Positions 1 to 12,700 of a stretch of DNA of 53,246 bases are shown piece by piece. Location of the stretch: assembly GCA_030141605.1 (NCBI GenBank), contig JAQGDQ010001235.1, forward strand, positions 1 to 53,246, written 5' to 3'. The notes under the pieces were generated by a model, which saw only the letters and a list, made by a program, of their open reading frames with translations, searched no databases and had not been told where the DNA came from. Positions within the stretch are counted from its first letter, which is position 1. Every line of letters starts with the position of its first letter. Source of the DNA: Tubiluchus corallicola (lineage: Eukaryota > Priapulida > Priapulimorpha > Priapulimorphida > Tubiluchidae). The translations under genes and the position numbers were made by a program.

Positions 1-114
1 AGCAAAGAACTATTTTTCAGCAAACATGTTCAATTTGATTATGACAACACATAGCTGGTATAGAACACGGCCTGTTTATTTGAAATCTTATCAACAAAAT
101 TAATTTAATTAGGC

Positions 115-483
115 TGATTTTGAAACAGCATGCGGAAAAAACGTTCTGGCGGCGCCTGGTGGGACTCTCGGAAGGAGATATATGGCTCTTTAGAAAGAGG
201 AAGAACAGGGCTACACGATGATGTGGGCTATATTTTAGGACACGTCCACCAAGAGGAGTGACGGCGGGTTAATTAGATGTTCTATTTTTGGCAATTTTCG
301 TTTAGAAAACTGCTGACGCAAAGCCATTGTTCTGACGTCATCCATTATACTCTGTCTATAATCTTATAACTTTAATTCAGTAAAAGCTGCTATTGGCTGT
401 GCATTGTAAATGAGGACTAGGTAGGATGTTCGCGTATTTTTGATTATATTCATACGCAAGATTTTTTGCGGGGCTTTTGCTAG
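115..483 (+). mobile_element. Non-autonomous Helitron, 3' fragment
   Basis: Matches the 3' half of the elements at 14967-17345 from CAAACAGCATGCGG-like sequence onward. It ends with the hairpin CGCAAGATTTTTTGCG, a short spacer and CTAG (480-483) followed by T, the canonical Helitron 3' end and target base. The 5' half is missing. Confidence 0.7.
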
Positions 484-622
484 TGCATAATTAATTAACG
501 GGTCGAACTTACCAAAAAAATATTCAAAAAATGCAGATGTTAGTAAAAATATTCAGAATCCGGATAAAGAAGAAGAAGAAGTAAAGGTTTCCAACGCTGT
601 TAACATTTCAAGAGGATTTTAC

Positions 623-736
623 CTGTTTCCGGGATCGTTCCTCGCGAGCCTGTGCCTTCATCTGCTGTATCTCCATAGAATCAGGTTTACGGCGTCTCAT
701 GAATAAATCGTGGTTGCCTATGCAAAGCTCTAGAAT
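623..736 (-). CDS. NF2: Merlin coding exon 7 (F3 end / start of helical region)
   Basis: This exon encodes 38 residues: [20 protein letters not shown] followed by [18 protein letters not shown]. The F3 C-terminal helix and the first residues of the helical region match merlin (human [19 protein letters not shown]). The acceptor is CTTTTCAG and the donor GTAAAA. Later exons must lie left of position 1. Confidence 0.93.
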
Positions 737-3700
737 CTGAAAAGAGTGAAGAACGACGTCGCTTACAAAGCTACACAGTTAAGTCTGGTACCCGGCAAAC
801 CCCAGCTGTGGGTGCGGCTAACGTTGTGGCAAGACTGGAATCTAGTTATACGCCAAAAATAATGCTCTGAGGCGAAGCAATGAATCTGCAGAAGTGTTTT
901 TGCCACATTTGGCTGTGCATGAGAGAATTGTGATGAATAAAACCGTTCAGGAAGAGTTTCATTTATAAGTGGTCATCCATCCACCCACTAACCAGGTCTG
1001 CCAGATAAATTTCAACATAAATGTGTTGAATAAACATCACTGTGAATGTGTTAAGAAGATACGCTTGCAGAATGAAATATTAATAGTTAAAAGTAACATA
1101 ACTTTATTAAAAAACTTTTACATTAAAAAGTTAAAATTGTGCCAAACGTTTCGACTAGCTGCTGCTGTCATCATCAGTGGTAAATTTACAAACAAACAAC
1201 CAGTTTATATAAGCAGAAACTATTATGCACTAATTAAGTAGTAAACGGAAGCCAGACAGGTAATATGAAATTTTTCATATTGGCCAGCAATCTCAATTGT
1301 TTATCCAATGAGCCAAAAAAAATATTAACAATGCCCCACTCACCAGTTTATTGGTCCGAAGTTTGGAGGAAAAGAATATGAAATCTGGGGAACTCTTGTC
1401 TACATGCTTACATACTGACCAGCAATCTCAATTGTTTATCCAATGAGCCACAAGAAAATATTAACAACGCCCCACTCACCAGTTTATTGGTCTGAAGTTT
1501 GGAGGAAAAGAATATGAAATCTGGGGAACTCTTGTCTACATGCTTTCATACTGACCAGCAATCTCAATTGTTTATCCAATGAGCCACAAAAAATATTAAC
1601 AACGCCCCACTCACCAGTTTATTGGTCCGAAGTTTGGAGGAAAAGAATATGAAATCTGGGGAACTCTTGTCTACATGCTTTCATACTGACCAGCAATCTC
1701 ATTTGTTTATCCAATGAGCCACAAGAAAATATTAACAATGCCCCACTCACCAGTTTATTGGTCCAAAGTTTGGAGGAAAAGAATATGAAATCTGGGGAAC
1801 TCTTGTCTACAGGTTTACATACTGACCAGCAATCTCATTTGTTTATCCAATGAGCCACAAGAAAATATTAACAATGCCCCACTCACCAGTTTATTGGTCC
1901 AAAGTTTGGAGGAAAAGAATATGAAATCTGGGTAACTCTTATCTACATGTTTACATACTGACCAGCAATCTCAATTGTTTATCCAATGAGCCACAAGAAA
2001 ATATTAACAAGGCCCCACTCACCAGTTTATTGGTCCGAAGTTTGGAGGAAAAGAATATGAAATCCGGGGAACTCTTGTCTACATGTTTTATAGTAAACTT
2101 CTTATCACTGAACGATATATTTTTGATTTCGCTCCAGGGAAACGTCACTCTTGGTGTCAATCTGTTGTCTTTCTCGTAAATGTGCAATCCTAGAGCCGTG
2201 ACGCCGAGCCAGAGATCCGATTCCTTCTTGTTCTGTGGAAAAAAAACAAGTTGTTGTCGTTGAAAGAATTAATAAATATGCGCACAAAGTTAGCAAAAGC
2301 ATTTCATTAAAGAAGAGTGATTGCGAATGGCGAGGGCTCGTCAAGAAAATGCTTGCTTCTGTTTTACCTCATGAGTTCGAAAAAATCTCACTAGTGAAGG
2401 AGAAAAGATAGAAGTCCGTTTAATCGCAAATGAAGTTGTTATTGCGATTGCGATACTCGACTCTCTCCACCTATCAGAGGGGGGCACCTTTATAGGGTGC
2501 AAAGTCTATTCTTCTATAACGCTGATCTTTTAGTTGTCTTTTCCAAGTTTAATGTCTTTATTTGTCTTTATCCTGTATTCCATACATTCGTTCACTAGAT
2601 TTCTAATTTCTAGCAATCCTTCCTTTTCACTGTTCATTAATATAGGTGAGTTTGAAGGCAATTAAATACCTTTATACAGTCGACCCTCGTTAAACCGGAC
2701 CCCGTTAGCCCGGATATCGGAGAAGACGGACGTCATCCGTGGTAAAGGAAACTGACCGATTTCCGTCCGAGCCGGAGCGCTAAACACAACACGGCCTACC
2801 AACTGTACAATATTTTCTTTATCCTCACAGGTTAACTATTTTAAAGTAATATGCAGTGTAGTATATAGTGCACAATATATACTGCAATGTATATAGGCCT
2901 TATTAAGGTGATTATTCCTGTATAATATAGACCATATATAGGCATATCGGATAAATCGGACAATCGGCTAAACCGGACCACCACCCCCCCCCCCATTAGT
3001 CCGGTTTAACGAGGGTTGACTGTAGTTAAAAACAGCACAACGTTATTAAAACTTTTACATTATAAAGTTAAAATCGTGCCAAACGCTTTGACAAGTTGAA
3101 AAGTGGAATATTTAAATACAGTTGAAAATAAAGTTTATTTCATATTGTTTAACTGTAATTTTCTAAATTTTTTTCAATTCACATTTCTTAACACTTTGTT
3201 TTGCATTACTATTTTATCGTATAATTATCGATTATCGAATAATTTATTTTTGTACGGTACGAAGGCTTAAATTCGCCCATTTTCTGATAGTTATGGTATA
3301 AACAGCAACACTGCTTTAGAGAAGCATACCTGGATCTCACCAAAACAGCAATGTTATAAAAATTGTTGCATTTTACATTTTAAATTTAAAAAATGCACTT
3401 TTATATGACTGCGACGAGAAAGCACATGAATGCACAAAAAGTTATAAAATTTCCTGCCAGGTGTGTGATGAAAAATCAGCCGCGCGATTAGAGGGAAACG
3501 GAAATGTTTCAGATGTCATCTTATTATCAGTAAATGGTTTGCAAAGCACGCGGATCAATGCAAAATCTCACATACCGCAATTTGGAAGTAGTTTACTCCG
3601 TACATCTCCAGTCTCTCCTGTGCAACCTTCAAATACTCCGTCTCAGCTTCGTCTCTTGTTGTGCCTCGATGATCTGCGTACCTGCAAAGTACTTGCTGGT

Positions 3701-6700
3701 AACACAAGCAATTTACTCATAATCACAATGGCAAGTTAAAGCACAAGAAAACCCTCCACTTTCCAGAAGCATAAAAAATGCATCTTGAAGTTTTATACCA
3801 CTTACATACTGCCTTTTTGTATCGGGCTTGCGTCGGTCGTAACGTCGTATAAAACTTGTAAATTTAAATTCCTGCGATGACCGTTAGACGCAGCCATTTT
3901 GATGATAGGTCATTTGAAACAAGTTTAGATAACATTGAGCAAAGTTTGAAAAAAATAATCAGAACATTCGTATAGCGCACAAGTCACTAACTAAGTAAAA
4001 TTTTAAATAACTGCATCTTGTCAAAAAGATTAAAAACACATTTTTGGTTAGTAAGTGGTGCACCCTGGAGGGTGAGTAAACAACATTTTACCAATTGATG
4101 AAAACATTTTGATTAAAAATTTTCTTTTCTAGTTACATAAGTCTTTCCAGTGGGTAAGTGAAATGCTAAGTAATACAGATTTGCATGGAAAGTTTTTGGG
4201 ACATGATCTAACATTGCCTTTTCTTCCCCTGATTTACGTTGTGCGTGTATGACGTCATGATAGCACCGTCAGGATAGTATTGTGGGAGATTTAAAATGAA
4301 AACAAACAAAATATCCTTTCTACGCAAGTACAACATAAGCATAAAATTGCTGTAAAGTAATTTAGTTTTTTGAGGTGATTTTTCTGAAACCTGCTTCAAG
4401 TACCCCATTTCTTGTCTTTTAAACTTACCAAACTTTGATCTTCTCTTCCCACATTTCAGGAGTCATCTGGTATTGATCAATGACCCGTTGCGGAAGCAGA
4501 TTTTCTGTTGTGAGCCAACCTTGTTTCAATGTGGAATCATCGCAATCACCATACTAAAACATTAAGCATTCAGCTTTAATCCTATAGATGTTCTGTTATA
4601 GGGATGCAACACACATTTAAACTGCCATTTTTTTCTCTAAATTGTAGTATAAAAAACCTTTCCAGTAAACATCAGTTGTACTCACTAAAACTTCAGTGAA
4701 TCTTCGGTTTACTCTTTTAACAATTGTCACACTCAGTGAAAATTATATTAAAGGAAAACCGGACAATTGTTTATACTCAATCTCAATTTAATTTACTGTC
4801 CAAAATATACATTTTCTTGCCTAAAAAAGCTAACAATTGTTCCTTATATTTAAATAATTAGCTTAGATAGTTAATTAACGGCAACCGAACACAGCTATTG
4901 CTTACGTCAGAAACTAACCACAGTTTGTGCAATAACAGGCATCTTCCCTTGCATGCCAAGCACATTTGCATAAGTGTTACAGTACTGTTTAAAAGCATGA
5001 TGTCATGAAAAATGAGCTTTACATCATATGATGTCAGAAACTAACACAGCAGTTCATGACCATGCTTATCATGGTACAACTTCTGTCTGTCAGTGACAAA
5101 AAGGTGCCGCTGCCAATCTTAGTAGGTTCACTGAGCCGCGCGTAGCTTTGAAAGTTTAACGAAATTTGAGTATCCGAGGTAATTATTATTTAATCTAAGC
5201 TTTGATTTAAAATAAGCTATTGTAGTTTTCAATATTTTAGAGCATTCTTTATTCTGAACTCGTGTTTACACAATCATCCGGTTTTCCTTTACACAAACCA
5301 AATATTTCTCTATGGTGCTTAAAAAATGTATGTAAAAATAGCTGATGATAAACAGCGGACATTTTGCTTTCTGTTTCTGTATAATAACTCGAAAAATGCG
5401 AAAGGCAGAGTTGAATCACAAGTCATGTCAATGCGCTACAGGGGGCAGTGATGTATTCGTTTATGTACGACAAAATAAATCATAGAGATATGTGTGATTT
5501 AGAAAAGTAAACTGTTTTCAATTTCTTTTTTTAATAAATCACTTTATATTTTTATTATTAAAAATAATATTATATTATATTATATTATATTACATTATAT
5601 TACATTACATTACATTACATTACATTACATTACATTACATTACATTACATTACATTACATTACATTACATTACATTACATTACATTACATTACATTACAT
5701 TACATTACATTATATTATATTATAATATATTAAAATTATATTAAAATATATAAATTAAGGTAGAAGTAGCAGCAAAGTCTCCAAAAGTCACAGGAACAAT
5801 GTCACTGTCTACTAATTCTTGCAAAGTAGAGAACACGTGGTCTTGGTGGCTTACAAATAGCTTATTGACCAATGTTCCTGTGTACATGGCAGTTAAAATA
5901 ATGACAAATAGCCACCAACATCCGGTAAAAACCTGAGCCGCCCAATGCTGAGGTAAGTAAGTTCCACCTTGCTGCAGAAATGAGGCTAGGATATATTGAA
6001 TGTAGTATGTTATGCCAGTTTTAGTAGGCCTGCTGTTTATTTGACTGAAATCATTTTCATTGCATATTGGTTTTGTTTGACAATCAAAACAGTAGATTAT
6101 TGGCCCAGCCAAGAGCCCGAATGTTATCAGAAGCAACCAAACGTGGGTGCTGAAGGGATCTGTTAAGTTAAATCCCTGTAATTTATTCCGCTTTGTAACG
6201 AACACTTGTGGCGAATATGCAACTGGATGTAGAAAAGTCATGTATTTCATTCTTTCTCGGAGTATTGTCACCAGTCCAAATATGTCTACCTCAGCCTTTT
6301 CAGCCACAGTTTCTGGAGTTTCCAAAGCTTCAATAACGTTTATATTAAAGCTAAAGTTTAATACATTACTCAGTAACAGTACTACATCAATCGTGAAAAG
6401 TGCAGCGGGATCATCATCCCAAATACCCACAGAATGTTGAGCACCTTTAAGTGAGTAGTCCTGAGAGTCCCATCTGTTTTCATGAAGTACCACATATCCT
6501 TTTTGAATGCTGCCCTTTTTATTCCTCAGGTGCTTGACCTGAGTGACTTTTCGCTGTTTGTCCAGTTTGGTTTTGCACCCGCTGATGCAAAATATTTCCA
6601 AAAACTGAAGAGTAATGATGCAAGCAAGAAAGAACAGTGTCTGTCTGAAGACCATTTCACTGCAACTCTGGATTACTTGCACTTGTGTTCAAAACTAAAG

Positions 6701-9700
6701 GCATATGTCCTGCTCTGGTTTGATTTTGTCTTTCCTGTTCTGACAATTTGTTAATGTCTATTAAAATTTGCAGATTTACACTGTTATTAGTAGCTTGATG
6801 TCACTTTTGTCTTGGTTTTTGTTTGCTAATACAAATACCTCTTTGTCACAAATTGAAGTTACAGGATGCATTTGTTTACCAACTTTTATGTTTTTTGTTC
6901 TCGCTCATGTCTTTCATGCACGAAATGCCAATAAAATGACAGAAATGTATAAAATGACATCACTTCCAAAACAAAATTCTAGAAATAGCATGCCAATACA
7001 ACAAAGGAAACATTAAAAACAAGTTTTTTCATTTTAGATCAATAAGTTGCTTCAGTGTCAGTCAACTACAATAATTAGTTGTGTGGTGTTTGTACCAAGG
7101 AAGAAAAATAACATCTGCTGATATTAACTTTATGAAGAATTTCTGAAGGTAAATTGCTAAGACATCAGCATAGGTAGAATATAGGTGAGTTTATTTATAA
7201 ATCATTAACAGCACATCTTTATTCAATCTCTGACAGCCAACTGACCAGGTAAGTTTTCCATGAAGCCAGCAATTCAATGAAGGTAAATGTTATGCATACT
7301 AGTTCAAGGATGAAAGTTTAGACTGTATATAAAGAAATAGACTTATTTTACAGCTGAAATTTCCTGTGTGGGATTTTTAATGTTTTAACCAGAGAATGTA
7401 ATAATATGACATAATGAATAAAAAATAAAATCAAGAAATCGTGAGCTTCACGACACACTTCCTCTGGTCTTGGAGCATCCCAGTCTTGTTATGGAGCATG
7501 GGAACTAACTAAATGTCTCGTGGAATACATAAAGATGGCATTTTGCATAGATTCAGTATCGGATTAACATAACTTATGTTTTTGTTTTTTTTTGATGAAT
7601 GCTTTAGTTAGAGAACATACTGATATTCAACTAAACACGGACAAAAACAAAATGCAAAAGGATGATTATGTAGCAAATTATTATTGATATTTTAACCACA
7701 ATAAAGTAGATACATAAGTGTTGAAATAGACTACTTGTTATAATCTGTCGTTGCACAGGGTATAGAGGTGCTATCATGTCAAGCTAAAACAGTAATAACT
7801 CATAACGACTTATATATATATATATAGCCTGATGATTGGAAATAATAGCAAAATAACACAAAGTAAAAAGCCCTAACCACATTGAGCTAGAAGCACATAT
7901 GGTAGAATAAGGCTCAATTCTCCTTGCAGAGCACATTCACCATGCCAATCAAATAGGAAGGTGAAACTTACAATTCAGTTTATTTATAACTTAAACTACG
8001 GATTTGTGTAATGCTTTACTCGATAATACAGTGATTCTATTATGAAAGTAAAAAGTGCTATGCTCATTCCAAAAAGAATTACCCAGAACACAGCACTAAG
8101 CTGTTCTACAGGAATTGCTTCTGCTTCTACAGTTTGAATGGGTGTGTCCAAACACTGTTCTGACAGATGTAGCATGTTCTCCAGTTTCCCTGCTATCATA
8201 TCACTTTGCAGTAATGTAGCAATGCCGTGGTTCAGTGCTTCTGTAAAATTACTTTCTCTTGGTACTGCAAAGGACATATGTAGTGGTAATGTGGTGACTG
8301 GTGCTATAGAAAATCTACATTTTCCATGTAATTTGAAATCATGGATAAGGTCTAACTTTGCGTTGATTCCATCGCAAAAGTATGTATACCGTCCTGTAGC
8401 CGTGAGACGTAATGCTGTTGCTACATCATCCGCAGGTACATTCTTGTCAGTTTCCATTTTCTTCCACAGCTTGCTATAATCTGTATCAGGTTGGCTGTTT
8501 TTTAAGATAGAAGTAGCAGCAAAATCTCCAATAGTTACAGGAACAATGTTGCTGTCTACTAATTCTTGTAAGGTAGAGAATACATGGTATTGGTGGCTTA
8601 CAAATAGCTTACTGACCAATGTTCCTGTGTACATGGCAGTTAAAATAATGACAAAGAGCCACCAGCATCCGGTAATAACCTGAGCCGCCCAACGCCAGCA
8701 TCCGGTAATAACCTGAGCCGCCCAACGCTGAGGTAAGTAAGTTCCACCTTGCTGCAGAAATGAGGCTAGGATATATTGAATGTAGTATGTTATGCCAGTT
8801 TTAGTAGGCCTGCTGTTTATTTGACTGAAATCATTTTCATTGCATATCGTCTTTGTTTGACAATCAAAACAGTAGATTATTGGCCCAGCCAAGAGCCCAA
8901 AGGTTATCAGAAGTAACCAGACCGGGGTACTGAAAGGGTCTGTTAAGTTAAATCCATGTAATTTATTCCGCTTTGTAACAAACACTTGTGGCGAATATGT
9001 GACTGGATGTAGAAAAGTCATGTAATCCGTTCTTTCTCGGAGTATTGTCACCAGTCCAAATATGTCTACCTCAGCTTTTTCAGCCACAGTTTCTGGAGTT
9101 TCCAAAGCTTCTATGGTCTTTATGTTAAAGCTAAAGTTTAATGCATTACTCAGTAACTTTACCACATCAATTGTAAATTGTGCAGTGGGATCATCGTCCC
9201 AAATCCCCACTGCAAGTTGAGCACCTTGAAACGAGTAGTCCTGTGCATCCTGTATGTTTTCATAAAACGCCACATATTCTTTTTGAATGCCGTCCTTTTG
9301 GTTTCTGAGGTGCTTAATCGAAATGATTTTTCGCTTTTTGTCCAGTTTGATTTTGCACTCACTGATGCAAAATATGTCCAGAAACTGAAAAGTAATGATG
9401 CAAACAAGAAACAGCAGCGTCTGTCTGGAAATCATTTCTCTGCGGTTCTGTATTACTTGTGATCATGAACACCACTGAAACCCTTCAAATGTCATTACAT
9501 TATGCTTTGTCATGCTGAAGAGTAAAAATACAAATAGCAGCGCCTGTTTGGAAATCATTTCTCTCCGGCTCTCAGTTACTTGTGATCATGATCAGCACTG
9601 AAAGCCTTTGTCAGTATATTTTGCTTTTGTTTCAACTGCAAATATTAAGCTTAAAAGCCTCTCACACAGGCTGTTTGCTAATTAATATTATGCTCTTTCA

Positions 9701-12700
9701 ACAGTAGTAAATAAATATTTCTTCTTTGTCTCGGGCAACTGTTCTGTGTGATTTTACACAAACTTTGCCACAAACTGAAAGGAATCGGTCAATACTTGTC
9801 TGCTGCCATTATAGTTCATTGTTGTAGCTTGTGTTTTTTAGCTGGTAACGGCATACAACGGGTATGAAAGGGTTAATGCTAAAAGCAATTAACGATAAAC
9901 AGCGGACATTTTGCTTTTGGTATAATAACTCGAAAAATGCGAAAGGCAGAGTTGAATCACAAGTCATGTCAAAGCGCTACAGAGGGGCGATGATGTATTC
10001 ACTTATATACGACAAAATAAATCATAGAGATATGTGTGATTTAGAAAAGTAAACGCTTTTCAATTTCTTTTTTATTAAATCACTTATATTTTTATTATTA
10101 AAAATAATATTATATTATATTATATTATATTATATATTAAAATTATATTAAAATAAATAAGATATACACTTTATGTTAAAAATTATTTTTAAACATCTGC
10201 ATGGGAATGTAATGGTTGGCTGTTTTTTAAGATAGAAGTAGGAGCAAAGTCTCCAATAGTTACAGGAACAATGTTGCTGTCTACTACTTCTTGCAAAGTT
10301 GAGAACACATGGTGTTGGTGGCTTACAAATAGCTTACTGACCAATGTTCCTGTGTACATGGCAGTTAAAATAATGACAAAGAGCCACCAGCATCCGGTAA
10401 TAACCTGAGCCGCCCAACGCTGAGGTAAGTAAGTTCCACCTTGCTGCAGAAATGAGGCTAGGGTATATTGAATGTAGTACGTTATGCCTGTTTTAGTAGG
10501 CCTGCTGTTTATTTGACTGAAATCATTTTCATTGCATATCCTCTTTGTTTGATAATCAAAACAGTAGATTATTGGCCCAGCCAAGAGCCCGAATGTTATC
10601 AGAAGTAACCAAACCGGGGTGCTGAAGGGATCTGTTAAGTTAAATCCCTGTAATTTATTCCTCTTTGTAACGAACACTTGTGGCGAATATGCGACTGGAT
10701 GTAGAAAAGTCATGTATTTCATTCTTTCTCGGAGTATTGTCACCAGTCCAAATATGTCTACCTCAGCCTTTTCAGCCACAGTTTCTGGAATTTCCAAAGC
10801 TTCTATGGCATTTATATAAAAGATAAAGTTTAATGCATTACTCAGTAACAGTACTACATCAATCGTGAAAAGTGCAGAGGGATCATCATCCCAGATCCTG
10901 ACTGCAAGTTGAGCACCTTTAAGTGAGTAGTCCTGTGTATCCCATCTGTTTTCATGAAGTACCACATATCCTTTTTGAATGCTGCCCTTTTTGTTCCTCA
11001 GGTGCTTGACCTGAGTGACGATTCGCTGTTTGTCCAGTTTGGTTTTGCACCCGCTGATGCAAAATATTTCCAAAAACTGAAGAGTAATGATGCAAGCAAG
11101 AAAGAACAGTGTCTGTCTGAAGACCATTTCACTGCAACTCTGGATTACTTGCAGTTGTGATCAGAAGTAGAGGTATTTGTCCTGCTCTAGTTTGCTTTCG
11201 TCTTTCCTGTTCTGACATTACTGTTGTTAATGTCTATTAAAATTTGCAGATTTACATTGTTACTAGTAGATTGATATCACTTTTGTCTTGGTTTTTGTTT
11301 GCTAATACAAATACCTCTTTGTCACAAATTGAAAATTATAGGTTGCGTTTCTTTACCAACCTTTATGTTTTATTGTTCTCGCTCATGTCTTTCATGCGCG
11401 AAATGCCAATAAAATATCAGAAATGTATAAAATGACATCACCGCCACAACAAAATTCTAGAAATGGCATGCCAATACAACAAAGGAAACATTAAAAACAT
11501 TAACACAAAAGCAAGTTTTTTTCATTTTAGAACAATAAGTTGCTTCAGTGTCAGTCAACTACAATAATTAGTTGTGTGGTGTTTGTGCCAAGGAAGAAAA
11601 ATAACATCTGCTGACATTAACGTCCTGTGATCTAGGTGCATCCCAGTCTTGTTATGGAGCATGGGAACTAAGTAAATGTATCGTGGAATACAAAAAGGTG
11701 GCATTTTTCATAGATTCAGTATAGGATTAACATAACTTATGTTTTTGTTTTTTTTTTGATGAATGCTTTAGTTAGAGAACATACTGATATTCAACTAAAC
11801 ACGGACAAAAACAAAATGCAAAAGGATGATTATGTAGCAGATTATTATTGATATTTTAACCACAATAAAGTAGATACATAAGTGTTGAAATAGACTACTT
11901 GTTATAATCTGTCGTTGCACAGGGTATAGAGGTGCTATCATGTCAAGCTAAAACAGTAATAACTCATAACGACTTATATATATAGATATAGCCTGATGAT
12001 TGGAAATAATAGCAAAATAACACAAAGTAAGAAACCCTAACCACATTGAGCTAGAAGCACATATGGTAGAATAAGGCTCAATTCTCCTTGCAGCTCACAT
12101 TCACCATGCCAATCAAACAGGAAGGTGAAACTTACTATTCAGGTTATTTATAACTTAAACTACGGATTTGTGAAATGCTTGACTCGATAATAAAGTGATT
12201 CTATTATGAAAGTAAGAAGTGCAATGCTCATTCCAAAAAGAATTGCCCAGAATACAGCACTAAGCTGTTCTACGGGAATTGCTTCTGCTTCTACTGTTTG
12301 AATGGGTGTGTCCAAACACTGTTGTGACAGATGTAGTATGTTCTCCAGTTTCCCTGCTATCATATCACTTTGCAGTAATGTAGCAATGCCGTGGTTCAGT
12401 GCTTCTGTGAAATTACTTTCTCTTGGTACTGCAAAGGACATTTGTAGTGGTAATGTGGTGACTGGTGCTATAGAAAATCTACATTTTCCATGTAATTTGA
12501 AATCATGGACAAGGTCTAACATTGCGTAGATTCCATTACGAAAGTATGTATACCGTCCTGTAGCCGTGAGATCTAATGCTGTTGCTACATCATCCACAGG
12601 TACATTCTTGTCAATTTCCATTTTCTTCCACAGCTTGCTATAGTCTGTATCAGGTGGACTGTTTTTTAAGATAGAAGTAGCAGCAAAATCTCCAATAGTT

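Noticed and set aside
969-1241. A 90-codon plus-strand frame starting at GTG
   Set aside because: No ATG at the start, repeat-derived sequence and no recognisable protein.
3461-3739. A 92-codon plus-strand frame
   Set aside because: Antisense to merlin exon 5; no start context or homology.
6656-6682. Upstream extension of IR copy 1 (nine more codons)
   Set aside because: It begins at GTG, the sister copy has CTG there, and both share the ATG of MVFRQ.
6147-6754. Plus-strand frames over the IR genes (also at 8138-8479, 9178-9462, 10619-11160, 12302-12529, 13058-13593)
   Set aside because: They recur antisense at the same places in every IR paralogue and mirror conserved IR coding sequence.
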